From Cannabis sativa (lineage: Eukaryota; Streptophyta; Magnoliopsida; Rosales; Cannabaceae), in NCBI RefSeq assembly GCF_029168945.1, contig NC_083606.1:16332041-16396040 (forward strand): DNA of 64,000 nucleotides. Reading direction: 5' to 3'. Position numbers and translations under genes: made by a program. Under the pieces are notes generated by a model. That model was not told where the DNA came from. It was given only the letters and a program-made list of their open reading frames with translations, and ran no database searches. Shown piece after piece: positions 47,051 through 59,900 of the stretch (within the stretch, counting starts at the first letter, position 1; each line of letters begins with the position of its first letter).

Positions 47051-50000
47051 GAGGATTTATATCATTTCGGGATAGAATGTCGGGAATATAGTCATTTGCG
47101 CCATTCAATTTCTTAAGAGAAAACAGAATGACATCATAAGCAAATGATTTATAAACTATTCATCCAATGATATACTATCATAGCAAATTCGAAATGAATA
47201 AGCTAAGAGGAAAAATTAGGATAATTTCGATTAAAATAAGAATCCAACAATGTCCCGGTAAGCGAGGGTCAAAGTTATTCTTATTTTACACAAAATTTAC
47301 AACTACAGTTAATAACAGAAAACAACATGGTTCAATATAAATTCACACACAATTAAAAAATTATAAGCATTTAGCAAATAACAAAGACATGTGAAAATAC
47401 AAAACTATCATATCTTAAATAATTTCAAGGTTTCCAACAAACTGATACAGTGTCCCAGTAGGCGAGAGTCAAAGATATCATTCATTGAATATAGTTGTCA
47501 GCTCATCTAAAATGGACACCATTCTAGCAACCTTTTATTCGATCAAAATAAGAATCTAAAGTTGTCCCGGTAGGCGAGAGTCAAAGTTATTCTTATTTTA
47601 TGAGCTTCTACCATTGTTTCATACTTCGTAAATTTATCTCTAAGTAGTCACCGTAGGGGAGAGTCTAATAGAGACGAAAACTTACAAAATACTTATCATA
47701 AGAGATCGTTACAGTGTTAAATGCTTCAACGAATAACCATCCATTAGGGGGACGAAGTCTAGCATCTTGAGGTTATATTGAAAAAAAATTAACCATGTAG
47801 GACCAACAATGGAGATCGAATATCCTTATAACTAAACTTCATTATTTTAAAGAATTGTATTTTCATTTGATACTTATTTTAATCTATTTATTTTATTATA
47901 TACTTATTTAATTAAAATTACTAATTTAGATAACTCTAAATATAAATTTTAATTTAATATTTATAAATTATACCCTAGGAAGATTTGAAAAATAAAAATT
48001 TATTTTCCATCCTTAGTATTAATTTTCCAATAAATATTATCAGAATTATTCAATTTAAGTTGGTCCAAAATTAATTAAATTAATTTTCAACTCAAATTTA
48101 ATTTTCTATAAATATACAACTGAATTTCAAAATCCAATGTATTAAGAAATACATTTTTGAAAATTACATTAAATAAAATAAAACTAGAAAAATTATTCTA
48201 ATTTATGTTGGTCTAAAATTAAATAAATTAATTTTCAACATAAATATAATTTTTCAATTTAATTAAATCTCTTAAGAAAAATTTCAAATCTTTAAGTGTC
48301 TTAAATAAAATCAACTTAAATATTAATTTTCTTATTTAATTAAATATATCTAGAAAAATATCAAAAAGTTTACCTAGAAAATATCTATCTAGATAATTAA
48401 TAAACTAATTATTGATTTTCTAATTAAAATATAATATATTTTATTCTATTTATTTTAAATAAATCATTAATAAAAATTACTTGATTTAAGTAGATCTAAA
48501 ATTAATTTCCAACTTACTCTAATTTTCAAAATTGAAATATTTCGAAATATTTGCATTTAAAATAAACAAATGCAATTCAAAATTACGTGGGAAAATGATT
48601 ATTTAAATAAAATAAAATATATTCTGAAAATTATTCTAATTTAAGTTGATCTGAAATTGAAAAATTTCCAACTTAAATATAATTTTCTATATAATTAAAT
48701 TCATTAAAATAGAAATAATTAAGTATCTTAAATAAAATCAACTTAATTATTAATTCTATTTAAATTCTATGTTATAAGAAAAATATTCTAATTTAAGTTG
48801 GTCTGAAATTGATTAATATTAATTTGCAACTTAAATATATTTTTCTACTTAATTAAATATTAGAAAATATAAATTAGTTACTATAAATCACTATCTAGAA
48901 TATTTCATTAAACTAAGTGTATTTATCTAAATTATTTTTAAAATAATCCAATGAAAAATTAATTTCATTTATTTTAAAATTATTTATGTTGCTAATTTAA
49001 TTTTAATTAGGTTAAACTAGTATAATTAGCCTAATACAATTATTTAAATAAGGCAAATGGGCCTTCACTATTGGGGTTGTTCATGTGAGGGAGGGCTAGG
49101 TTCGGTATGTCGTACCCACTACTAATTGCCCCTAACTCTCACACAAAGCCCAAAGGAGAGAAATTTAACCTTTCATTAAACAATTGTTATTCATTGAATA
49201 AGTCCAATACTAATTGGGCCTAAATAAAACTATCATAAGTGATATTTTATTTTAACAACCTAGTCCATTTAAATATCTAGAAATAAATGGGCTCCCTATA
49301 TGCATCTAAGCCCAAAAGCAAACATATAAAAGCTCACACAGGTCAAATTGATTTGGATGGGCCCTATCTTGTTACTAGGTTTACACAGATGAAAGAAATT
49401 ACAAAATTTACCTGTTACAATTTATTTATAGGATCTATTGACAATTAGACTATGATTAAACTCAGATCATTGGATCTGTCAAGTTAATCATAGCAATTTA
49501 GATCAAATAAATAATAGGTTTGTTAAAAAAAAAGTTTTGAATAAACAATTTAAATATTTAACAAACAATGTCCATGTAACAAATGTGAAATAAGATATTA
49601 ATATAATTAAGTTATTATTTTAAACTAACCAACTAAATTTTGAAAGCTTAGGGTTGTTAAAAACAACCTTAAATATCTCATCAAAATTTGAAATTAAAAA
49701 ATGAAACTAATTTAAAATATCTAGGTTTATTTGAATTATTTTTATCAAATTAAATTAAATATCTAATAAGATAAATGATTTGAAAATAACCAAAAAAGAT
49801 ATTTTCAATATCATTTTCTAATCTTATAATTTAATAAAATTAAAATAGCAAAATAAACTAATTTTAAAATAAATGTGGTTAGGCAATTATTATTTTAAGA
49901 ATAAAATAATAAACAAATAATAATTATCCAAATTATATGTCCAAATATCTCAAATTAAGCATTATTCAAATTTTTACAAAAATATCTACGTTATTTAAAT

Positions 50001-51042
50001 ATTTAAAATACATAATAAGTAAAATGATATAAAATATCATAAATATCATTTTTCTAACCAATAATTTATAAACAATTAAATATTTAACAAAATAACAAAG
50101 TTGTGAATTTGAAAATATTATGGTTAGAATATCTATAAAAATATCTAGGTTAATTTAAAATTTATTAATTATTTAATTTATCCTATAAGATAATTTTAAT
50201 ATAATATTTCAAATTAAAAGAATAATGCTATCTTTAATTTAAAATATACTTAATATTAACATATCTAACCTTATAATTAAATAATATATAAATATTAAAT
50301 AAATGAATAAATTTTTATAATCTTGCCTTAATTTAAAAATAAAATAATCAATTTTTAAATTTAAACCTCAAAATATGATAAAATTAATAATAATCTATTA
50401 AAAATTAAATATTATTAATTTAAAATTGATATTTAAGTTTAAATATATTAAAAATAATATTTTATTTTGAAATTGGATTTTGAAAATAGAAAAAATTCAA
50501 AATTTGTGGAAAAAAAATCACAAAAATCGCACTTTTTCAGAAAAACTCCCAGCTGGCCACGAAACAGGCTGCAATCAGCCCATTCCGCGCGCGGGAGTGA
50601 GATGTTGGAACCTCGGATGTGCGGTAACCTTTGGCCATTGTAGCCTCAGGACACGGGACATGCAGGGTGAGGACACGGGCATCAGCGTGCGCTTCAGACA
50701 AAATTTGGTCTGAATCCGCGCACGCAAGGAGCTTCTTGTCTGAGTTCCTGGTGCGCGTGTGCACCATCTTGACACCCATGGATCCAAAATTTCAAAACAC
50801 CATAACTTTTTCAATTTTTATCAAAATCGAGTTCCGTAAAAACTAAAATTGCTTAATTTTTCACAAGGAATCCAAATAAAATATTTTGAGAAAGAAAATA
50901 AAATTATTTTCATGGAAAAAATTCGTAAATCACATACATTCATCAATTAACACATAAACCACCATGAACATATCCAAATCAACATGCAAACAATATTCAT
51001 CGTTTTAAATCCATATTTCATGAAAGTAAATCATTACCATGG
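47051..51042 (-). other. Angela-like internal region without recognised genes
   Basis: gag should lie here but was not recognised. 47200-47680 has three spaced copies of gtcccrgtargcgagrgtcaaag (47254, 47452, 47558) and looser relatives near 47645 and 47750. 47850-50470 is very AT-rich. 50520-50770 is GC-richer, perhaps part of the leader. Confidence 0.5.
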
Positions 51043-51055
51043 CTCTGAGGCCAGT
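51043..51055 (-). other. Primer-binding site of the Angela-like element
   Basis: Minus strand reads TGGCCTCAGAGCC next to the LTR end, against TGGTATCAGAGCC for initiator tRNA-Met. Confidence 0.75.
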
Positions 51056-51122
51056 TGTTAGGAATATTTTACCAAGATCTAGATTAACTAACAAGTATGT
51101 TAAATTAACATCCTAAATATAA

Positions 51123-51963
51123 TGTTGTCGAGTGAATTTCGCAACACCAAATTATATTATTTTTACTAATACGAAAGAGAATTTTAAGAGAAACGACAAG
51201 TGCGAGTATTCAACCTAGAACGGCGAGTACTCGACTGGGAATGGGAAAACAATCAACAAAACTGGAAAATATCAATAAGGCAGAGAATTATAGTGGTTCA
51301 GTCAGATTGTGATCTGCTTAGTCCATTATAGCAAAGGATTCGTAGGTGCCATTTCATGGTGGATCACCTCTTTATATACAAAGCAGGTGTCCAATCGGTT
51401 ACACACGGATCACATTCATTGTCAATCCATTATTTACACATTGAATTGCAATAATAAAACTAAGCAACGTTAACATTAATAAATGAATGGCAGTTACTAA
51501 GTTGATCAACGCATGCGTCTTCCACCCCTGCGAGTTGACTGTTCATATTCCGATGTACAACTCGCAGGGTCATCACTATGTCTGCGTTTTTAGGTAGTCG
51601 CTTCTTCTAGACATCGTGTGTTGAGCTGATAGAACCTAGACATGCGAGTCTATATCGCTTTATAAAGGCTGTAGGGTTCCTAAGATCAACTCGTACTTAC
51701 AGGGAATCGTTCTCCTGGTTGATACGAGGACAAGGGGAGGATGATCGCATATATTCGGTATACGCGATCTACTCTCTTGTCTTGGATGCAATTAGACTTC
51801 GGTCATGCTCGCCACCTCTCCCTGGTTATACCTTAAGCGAGGTTTAAAACTTCGAGGAGTCCCTCAGGGACATCTCAGCTTTTTGTGGAAAAACTGAGTA
51901 TACGTGTCCTCTTGGTAGGGGTCTGGTCTCGAGTTTCTAGGTGAGAGAAATCTCACTATAACA
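51123..51963 (-). repeat. Tat-2 3' LTR (841 bp)
   Basis: On the minus strand starts TGTTATAGTGAG and ends CGACAACA. The adjoining purine-rich ACTAGGGGCATG (51964-51975) is the polypurine tract. Confidence 0.92.
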
Positions 51964-52099
51964 CATGCCCCTAGTTTCGCGACGTGACAGGTGCGGTCAC
52001 AAGGGAAACTACATTCGAGAGACAGGTGAAAGGTTGTCACAAGGAGGTGACCTTTGGTTGTCCCTTCGAGGGTTTCGAAAAATGACGGCTATAATCATT

Positions 52100-52446
52100 A
52101 TTTTTATTGCATTTATGGTGCCACGTCACAAAACTCTTCGGTGTCTGTGTAGGCGTGGTCATCTCTGGCCGTTGGATTAGGCGACTCCAGGCATTCCAAC
52201 TGCCACGTGTCATGATCCCAATGAATGAGGGATTTGAGTAATCAAACCCCCTGATTCGAACCAAAAATCCCCATTTTCCCTCACTTTCCTTTAACTTCCT
52301 TAACTTCCTTGTTCTTTCACTCTCAGAGAAAACAACACGAAAAATCTTCATAAATTGCCCAGATTTTCGCCTTTATTCGTGGATTCTTCTTGATTCTATA
52401 TTACTGTCAAGGGCGATTCGTGGAAACAGATTTATCAAAGTAAAAG
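52100..52446 (+). promoter_or_regulatory. Candidate promoter and leader of the Tat-2 antisense gene
   Basis: A G-box CACGTG (52204-52209), an ACGT element (GCCACGTCAC, about 52120-52129) and ccaat (52218-52222) precede a CT-rich leader (about 52270-52325). No clear TATA box was found, in contrast to Tat-1. Confidence 0.4.
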
Positions 52447-53279
52447 GTTAGTTTTTTTAAATCTTCACCATGCTTCGTTTTCTGTTTGAGTGGGGACTAT
52501 ATTTCTGGGTTTTTAGCGTGCATGAGGGTTGTGTAAGGATGAATGTTTATGAGGCTATGTGTTTTAGGTAAAAAAAAACCTGTGTAATTTCATAGAATAT
52601 GACCTGTAAATTGACATAACTGCATACGATATACTTGTATAGGCACTATTTCACGTCTTGAATACTCGCGGGTATTCAGATGAACAACTCGAATACTCGC
52701 GGGTATTCAGATGAACAACTCGAATACTGGCGGGTATTCAGATGAACAATTCGAATACTCGCGTATTGACAAGATTTACTTTCTTTTGATTGATGGCTAG
52801 ATCTTTTAGGATTTTTATATGCTGTGGGTTGAATTGCGAGGGTATCAATCACTATTTCGAATGGTGGGTGTGTCTCAGTATTCTAATGGTCATATATGCG
52901 ATTATATGCCCCTTGAGATACTGAGATACACCCAGCCATTTGCAATATGCGATGGTACTCAAATGATCGTACTCCTTGGCTGATAGGTAGTCTCGGAACG
53001 GTGGGAGTACCCCAGTAACTTCAGGGTCATGCTTGAAAACGCATGCCTCTTGAGTCACTGGGATTCTCCCAGCCGTTTCTGGAGGCATATCGCTTAGCCC
53101 AGGATGCGTGACTTACTCGCGTTTTTAGTATTATCTCTGCTCGCATATTGATGGGGCGGTCAGTATTCGCAAGGATGCTGATCATTCTATCAAGTGCGAC
53201 TTTATAGTTTAATGCGGGTGAGATCACTTATTTTGCTTTTCACACATCCATCACGCTGAAAAGATCTTCTATCTTTCAG
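52447..53279 (+). other. 5'-UTR intron of the Tat-2 antisense gene
   Basis: Donor AAAAG|GTTAGT and acceptor CTATCTTTCAG|ATG. It contains a 31-bp tandem repeat in four copies (gaatactcgcgggtattcag core at 52660, 52691, 52722, 52753) whose core is nearly palindromic. Confidence 0.6.
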
Positions 53280-55346
53280 ATGAGCGACTTGTCGGATAGC
53301 CAACAGCTCGGCTCTAGAGGCCGTGCATTCGATGGTGAAGTGGACTTGGAGGAGGACAGCTTTCTCCCAACCTCGATTTCAGAAGAGGAGGCCGCACTAA
53401 TAGAGTTAGGCCCGATGTCTTCTGCAGACATCGAAAGGATGGTGCAGGAACTCGCTGAACCTGGGTCCATCGACATTCGAGACAGCGAGTCCACGGTGTC
53501 GGCCCGCGACTACCTTATACACTCGAGGCATGCTCCTGATGTCGAGGTCGAGGAGATGGATGATGGCTGGACGACCCCAGTTCGCGAGTCAGGCGAGGAT
53601 GAAGAGGAGGCGGAAGGGAGCGGGACAGACTCGGTTGACGATACCCAGCTGAATGAGCCTTTCACGTGTGAAGACCTGATTTCGAGGGTTTCCAAATCAG
53701 ATTTCACTACCTTTGTGAGGTTAAATTTGCTGCGACTTGTGTTTCAGCGACCTAAACCGTCCCAGAAGGCACATCTTCCGTTTACCAACCCTGCGATTAT
53801 TCCCACAGAGGATGTGGTAGTCTCAATACCCATTCTCTGATGTGGAGTATCGGTCCCCTTCCATCCTTTCATTGCAGCTATTCTCAGGAGATACGATGTA
53901 TCACCTTTTCAGCTAACTCCAAACAGTTATCGCACTGCCCTAGCCTTCTATGCGATGTACATGGAATATGTTCACGGGGCTCCCTCAGTAGAAGAGTTCA
54001 GCTATTTCTACGACATAAAAAGTGTAGGTCTTCATAATGGCTTCTACTGTTTTAGCAAATGGGCGACTTCTGAGATCAATGGAGTAGAAGGAATGGTATC
54101 GAACATGGGGGACTGGAAATCGAAGTGGTTTTATGTCTTTAAAGTCCCTGGGATTAGAACTGACTTTAATCGCAGACCTAGTATGTCGCGTGATTTTTTA
54201 ACTTAGACATTTTCTGAATTACTTTTGAGATCCTTTGCTTACTCGCTCTTTCTTGCTCTCGCAGATAGACCAGTTCGACCGGCACTTGACGCTACTCGCA
54301 GAGAGACAGCTGAAATCCTCGGGAGCCTTCCGGTACAAGATCGCGACTGGCGATTACTGTGTACAACTGGGAAGTTGCGAGAGCACCAGCTGATTCCTGA
54401 GAACGCAAGTCTTCAAAGGGAGCCAGTATACAAAGAACCATCCGAGAGGCAACAAGAGCGGATAGACAAACGCCTCTCCAAGCAAACTTCTCGACCAATC
54501 TCAGGTAATTTATCTCTTGTTATAAACTAGTAGATGGAGTTTTATTTATACTTATCTTTCATTTATCTTCGCAGATATGACTTTTTTGAAGTCCGCACCT
54601 GTCCTTAAGATCAAGCCGAAGGGTGGAGCAACGACGACCTCGCCCGTTGTCGCCCAAAAGAGGAAGAGCGATGCGATGGCTACCCTTGCCACAGACTCTT
54701 CCAAGAAGCTGGCCAAGACCGCACAAGACAAGGGGAAGAAAGTCGTAATCGATCCACCTGTTCGAGCTCGCGACTTCTTAGCCATGCAGGAGAAGTTCCT
54801 GGCCGAGATCCCTTCTGAGGAGCTTGTTACGCGCTCTCTGAGTTGGCCTCGCAGTCCATAACTCTGTTCATAAAGGCTGTTGCCGCAGGTTCGAAGGAAG
54901 CCGACTCGCTGAAGAGGCAAAATGCCCAGTTTCAGGAGGACATAAAAAGGCTGAAGCAAGAAGCGGCTAGGAAGGAGAAGGAGCTTGAAGAGCTTAGCAA
55001 AGCTAAGGAGCAGGCGGAGCTCGAGGTCAGGAACTCGCGGGTGAAGATCGAGGAGATGACTCGAGATTTGGATGCTGAGAAAGAGAATGGGAAGAAACAA
55101 TATGATCAGGCAGTGTCTGATTACATTTACACCACTCTTTCCAAAGTTCCAGACTTCGACTTCTCTCTCCTCGGAGCAGAAGCTGCTGAGATGGCCGAGG
55201 CTTTTCGTGCTATGTCGCCTACTCAGACCCAAGGTGGTGGAGGGGACCTTCCTGATGAGGTCAAGGGTGCGGATACTGAAGAAGTCGAGAACGAGGTCAT
55301 CAGCAAAGTTGCGGATGAGACTGCTCCTGTTGCTCCAGATGTCTGA
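53280..55346 (+). pseudogene. Tat-2 antisense gene (spliced, Transposase_28-like, coiled coil)
   Basis: The plus-strand gene starts MSDLSDSQQLGSRGRAFDGE; the ATG abuts acceptor TATCTTTCAG. Exon 1 (53280-54180) has an acidic N-terminus, TGA at 53838-53840, then VPFHPFIAAILRRYDVSPFQ, TPNSYRTALAFYAMYMEYV and WFYVFKVPGI, resembling the 'putative gypsy type transposon' (Transposase_28) family. Intron 54181-54264 (84 bp, GTATGT...CTCGCAG) and intron 54505-54574 (70 bp, GTAATT...TTCGCAG) both keep the frame. The exon from 54575 reads MTFLKSAPVLKIKPKGG and is basic. A one-base shift near 54826-54832 precedes the coiled coil (about 54885-55110, KEKELEELSKAKEQAELEVR). The end is acidic (PDV). Without the stop and shift the spliced product would be over 600 residues. 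Molecular role unknown. Confidence 0.85.
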
Positions 55347-55734
55347 TTTTTTTTCTATGTTATGCTTTTTAATTTTACTTCTCTCTTTTTCTTTATATGC
55401 GGTACAGGGGTACTCGCGCTTTGTACTTAGACAAATTTCCTTTTATTTTGGACAAATTTATATCCTCGCGGGGATAATTATCCTTTAAAATTTTTGCAGT
55501 ACATGGGTAGTCACGTTTTCTATACATATATTCGCGACTTTAATTACAGCTTGGTGTAATAAGTAGAAATATGTACAAGTCTGATAAAATTTTATAAATT
55601 TAGCAATCATGAATCAATTTCATTTATATAATCAATAGTACATTCGGGCATATATACCCCCCTATACTTAGGATTTTTCATGAAAATTATCTAAGTATAA
55701 GTACAAGAGTGAACATAGTCGAATAATGCGAGTA
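55347..55734. other. Tat-2 convergent gap between pol and the antisense gene
   Basis: 388 bp, AT-rich, between the two gene ends, where their transcripts should terminate or overlap. No gene. aataattatcc and similar runs are present but no single terminator or polyadenylation signal could be assigned. Confidence 0.6.
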
Positions 55735-58700
55735 CTATTGATAATATAATTTTAAACTCTCGCCATTCCATGCTCGTGGAATCGCAGTTCAATCGAGTGT
55801 TGCGAGTCGGTATGTGGCATCACCAATTTTTTCTGCGATGAGGTATGGTCCTTCCCAATTATCCCCAAAGACCCCGTGCGACGGGTTATTAGTATTTGGC
55901 ATTACTCTTCTAAGGACCAAGTCTCTTGCTCGCAAGGCTTTTACTTTCACTTTGGAGTTAAAGTATCTTGCATTTCGCTGCTGGTAAGTCGCATTTTTTA
56001 AGTGCGCTTGGTCACGCTTTTCTTACAAAAGATCAAGGCAGAATAGCTGTTTCTCGTTGTTCTGCGAGGTGTTGAGAATATCTCTGCGTAGGGAACCTGC
56101 CCCAATCTCAACTGGCAACATGGCCTCACAGCCGTAAGAAAGTGAGAAGGGTGTTTCGCCAGTTGTAGATTGAGGAGTTGTATTATAAGACCATAGGACT
56201 TGCGGTAACTCGTCCGGCCAAGCTCCTTTGCGATCTTCTAGTTTCCCTTTTATGGTGTGCTTGATTATTTTATTAATGGCTTCAGTTTGTCCATTACTCT
56301 GCGGGTAAGCAACTGCGGAAAAAGCCTTTTTAATTCCCAAATCGTCGCATAGTTGTCGCATCTCTTTGCAGTCAAACTGTTTTCCATTGTCTGAAATGAG
56401 TTTATGCGGAATACCAAAGCGACAAATGATGGAGGTATAGAAAAACTCGCGCAATTTTGTTGCAGTGATGGTTGCGAGTGCTTTGGCTTCGGCCCACTTC
56501 GTGAAGTAATCAACTGCGACTACCGCATATTTGACTCCACCTTTTCCTTTGGGTAACTCGCCGATTAGATCAATTCCCCATATTGCAAAGGGCCATGGAC
56601 TTGTGATAGAATGGAGGTTACTCGGAGGCTGGTGGGTATAAGTGGCTATTCGCTGACACCTATCACACTTCTTTGCAAACGCGAGAGCATCTTGTCGCAA
56701 TGTTGGCCAGTAATACCCTTGCCGCATGATTTTTAACGCAAGGGAGTTACCTCCGGTATGATTGCCACAAATCCCCTCGTGTACTTCACGAAGTATGTAA
56801 CCACAATCCTCTCCGCTGATACATTTGAGAAGGGGTTGACTAAAACTCCTGCGATACAACCTTTGGTCATATATTACATAACGGGCGGCTCACTGTCGCA
56901 ACTTTCTTGCTTCTATTTTATCATCGGGCAAGAGCCCTTTTTCCAGATTTGCGAGGATAGGTGTCATCCAGGTTATCTCCTGAATGGTATCTATCTCCAT
57001 GATCACTTCTTGATTTATAGTTGGGTGAGCCAATATGTCTACCGGAATCACATCGAGCAATTCGGCTTCTCTAGTTGAGGCCAAACGGGCCAATGCGTCT
57101 GCATGTGCATTTTGAGCACGTGGTACTCGAGACACGACTATACTTTTGAACTTCTGCATTATTTCGCGAACAATGGCTAAGTACTTAACCAATCTCCCGC
57201 CTCTTGCTAGGTATTCTCCATTCACCTGGCATACCACGATTTGGGAGTCGCTAAAAGCCTGAAGATACTCGACTTTCATCTCGAGAGCAAGTTTCAATCC
57301 TGCGATTAAAGCTTCATACTCGGCTTCATTGTTAGATGCAGAAAATTCAAAACGTAAAGCAGCATGTACCTTGAAATTATTGGGACTGATTAACAAGATC
57401 CCACTACCAGAACCTTCGCTATTTGAGGCTCCATCGACGTACAATGTCCACGTCTCTTTGTTCACTATAGCAATGTCGCTTCTGTCCTCTATGAGTGCTA
57501 CCTCGGTGCTGGGGAATTCAAGTATAAAATCTGCCAAGGCTTGCCCCTTGATCGCAGTTCTGGGTTTATACTTGATGTCAAACTGACTCAACTCCATCGC
57601 CCATTTTAACAATCTCCCCGATGCCTCTGGTTTGGCTAGAACTTGTCTTAAGGGGTAGTTCGTCAAAACTTTAATGCTGTGAGCCTAGAAATAAGGTCGC
57701 AATTTTCTTGAGGATATTATCAAGGCGAAAGCCAATTTCTCCATTTGGGGATAACGCGTCTCGGCATCCAGTAATCGCTTACTGACGTAATACACCGGGT
57801 ATTGGCGTCCCCGGTCCTCGCGTATTAGTACCGAACTAATCGCATATTCTGAGACGGCCAAATAGATGGACAAGATTTCTCCGGACAATGGCTTTGACAA
57901 GATCGGAGGCTGCCCCAAGTGTGTTTTTAAAGCTTGAAAGGCCTGCTCGCACTTTTCATTCCAATGGAACTTTCTGTTGCCTTTCAAAATCTGAAAAAAC
58001 TCCTTGCACTTATCAGAGGATCGGGATATAAAGCGGTTTAAAGCTGCGACTTTACCTATGAGGCTTTGAACCTCCTTTGGTTTGGTCGGTGATGGCATTT
58101 CCACCAATGCCCTGATCTTCGCAGGATTGGCTTCTATTCCTCGCTGATTAACCATGAATCCAAGGAATTTCCCAGAGCCAACTCCAAAGACGCACTTCAG
58201 TGGATTTAAGCGCATCTTATATCGTCGCAATATATCAAACATGGCCTGTAAGTGGGTAATATGATCCTTCGCATGTTGTGATTTCACGAGCATATCGTCA
58301 ACATACACTTCCATGGTTTTTCCAATGAGATCTGCGAACATCATATTCACTAGCCTTTGATAAGTCGCACCTGCGTTTATTAAACCAAAAGGCATTACTT
58401 TGTAACAGTATAATCCTCGATCAGTAATGAACGAGGTATGTTCCTGGTCTGGTTCATACATCGGGATTTGATTATATCCCGAGTATGCATCCATGAAACT
58501 CAAGAGTTCGTGACCTGCAGTGGCATCGACAAGCTGGTCAATGCTAGGAAGGGGAAAGCTGTCTTTGGGACAGGATTTGTTTAGATCTGTAAAGTCAACA
58601 CATGTGCGCCATGAGCCATTAGGCTTTGGCACAAGTACGGGGTTTGCTAACCAGTTGGGGTAAAACGACTCCCGTATAATGCCGCAGGCAAGGAGGCGGT

Positions 58701-59900
58701 CGACTTCTTCTTTTAACGCTTGGTACCTCGCGGGGTCCATTTTGCGGCGCTTTTGTCGGACACCTCGCACTTTGGGGTCAATGTTCAAGTGATGACACAT
58801 GACTTGCGGAGATATCCCGACCATATCTGAATGTTTCCAAGCAAAAACATCAAGATTTTGCTTTAAAAAGGTCGTTAATTGTTCTCGCAGCTGAAAATTT
58901 AATTTAGAACCAATTTTTAAAACCTTGTTATTATCTACAGGATCTATAGGTACCTCAATTGTGTCTTCCGCGGCTTGGGCTGCGGCGGTGTGATCGAGGA
59001 TTCTAGGATCCAAGTCTGGTTCATCTATGTGCGGCACTTCCTCGATTCTGAGGATCTCCTGGCGAGGAGGTTGTGCCTTCAAAAGGTAGATAACATTTAC
59101 CGTCCTTTTTTCTGCGAGTTTAACTGCTGTGTTATAACATTCTCGTGATTCGGATTGGACTCCCCGCACCGAACCTACTCCAGCGGGAGTAGGGAACTTC
59201 ATTGTCAGATGATAGATCGAGGTTATGATCTTCATCTCCTTCAGGATTAGTCGACCAATTACGGCGTTATACGTTGAGTACTGGTCGATTACTGCAAAAT
59301 TTGCCATTGACTTGGCTGTCACTGGGGTAGTTCCCAAAGTGATTGGTAGTTTGATCATTCCTTTTATTGCTATGACATCTCCCGAAAAACCATAAATGCT
59401 CGATGTCATAGGTCGCAAATCCTTCTCCTGCAACCCCATTTGTTTGAAGGCTTGGAAATTCAGCAGATTCACTGAACTCCCATTGTCAACCAGTATGCGA
59501 TGGACATTGTCCCCACCAATATTGGTGACTATCACCAGTGCATCAGAATGCGGGTGATGGACCCATCTCGCATCACTCTCCATAAAGGTGATTTTGTCGC
59601 ATTCTTTCTTAAACAGCTTCTCGGGTCGCTCACTAAGATTATTCACATAAGTAAGCGGCTTCTCCTTGGCTTCTCGGGCATATCGTTCTTGTGATTTGCG
59701 AGAGTTCCCTGCGATGTGAGGTCCTCCAATTATAGTCAGGATATTGCGAGGTGTTCTGGAGCAACTCGCATTCTGGTTTTCTCCTTTGTCATCCGCTTGG
59801 GGACGACTTTCCTCGCTCTTCTTATACTTGTCGAATTTCCCTCTCCGGATTAGCTCCTCGATTTCATCCTGCAAGACCCAACATTCTAAAGTAGTGTGAC
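55735..59900 (-). pseudogene. Tat-2 pol: protease, RT, RNase H, integrase
   Basis: Same frame as gag. Protease: HRILVDNGSSVNLLNF. RT: NWLANPVLVPKPNGSWRTCV, LSFMDAYSGYNQIPMY and an intact MEVYVDDMLVKS. The first 729 codons (59874-57688) are open. TAG at 57687-57685 lies between RT and RNase H. RNase H: TLYVDGASNSEGSGSGILL, SASNNEAEYEALIAGLKL, QAFSDSQIVVCQVNGEY and AHADALARLAS. TGA at 56892-56890. Integrase: LREVHEGICGNHTGGNSL with KKCDRCQRI, WGIDLIGELPKGKGG, LISDNGKQFDCKEM and SNGQTEAINKIIKH, so the zinc ligands and D-D-E residues are kept. TAA at 56025-56023 and TGA at 55791-55789 cut the C-terminus, which ends at TAG 55737-55735. Confidence 0.92.

Noticed and set aside
50480..50846. Short GC-rich ORFs on both strands
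   Set aside because: No recognisable product. They lie between copia primer site and gag region and look like leader sequence.
54552..55232. 226-codon minus-strand ORF
   Set aside because: Reverse reading of the coiled-coil exon of the Tat-2 antisense gene. Hydrophobic Leu-rich composition is the mirror of Glu/Lys codons.
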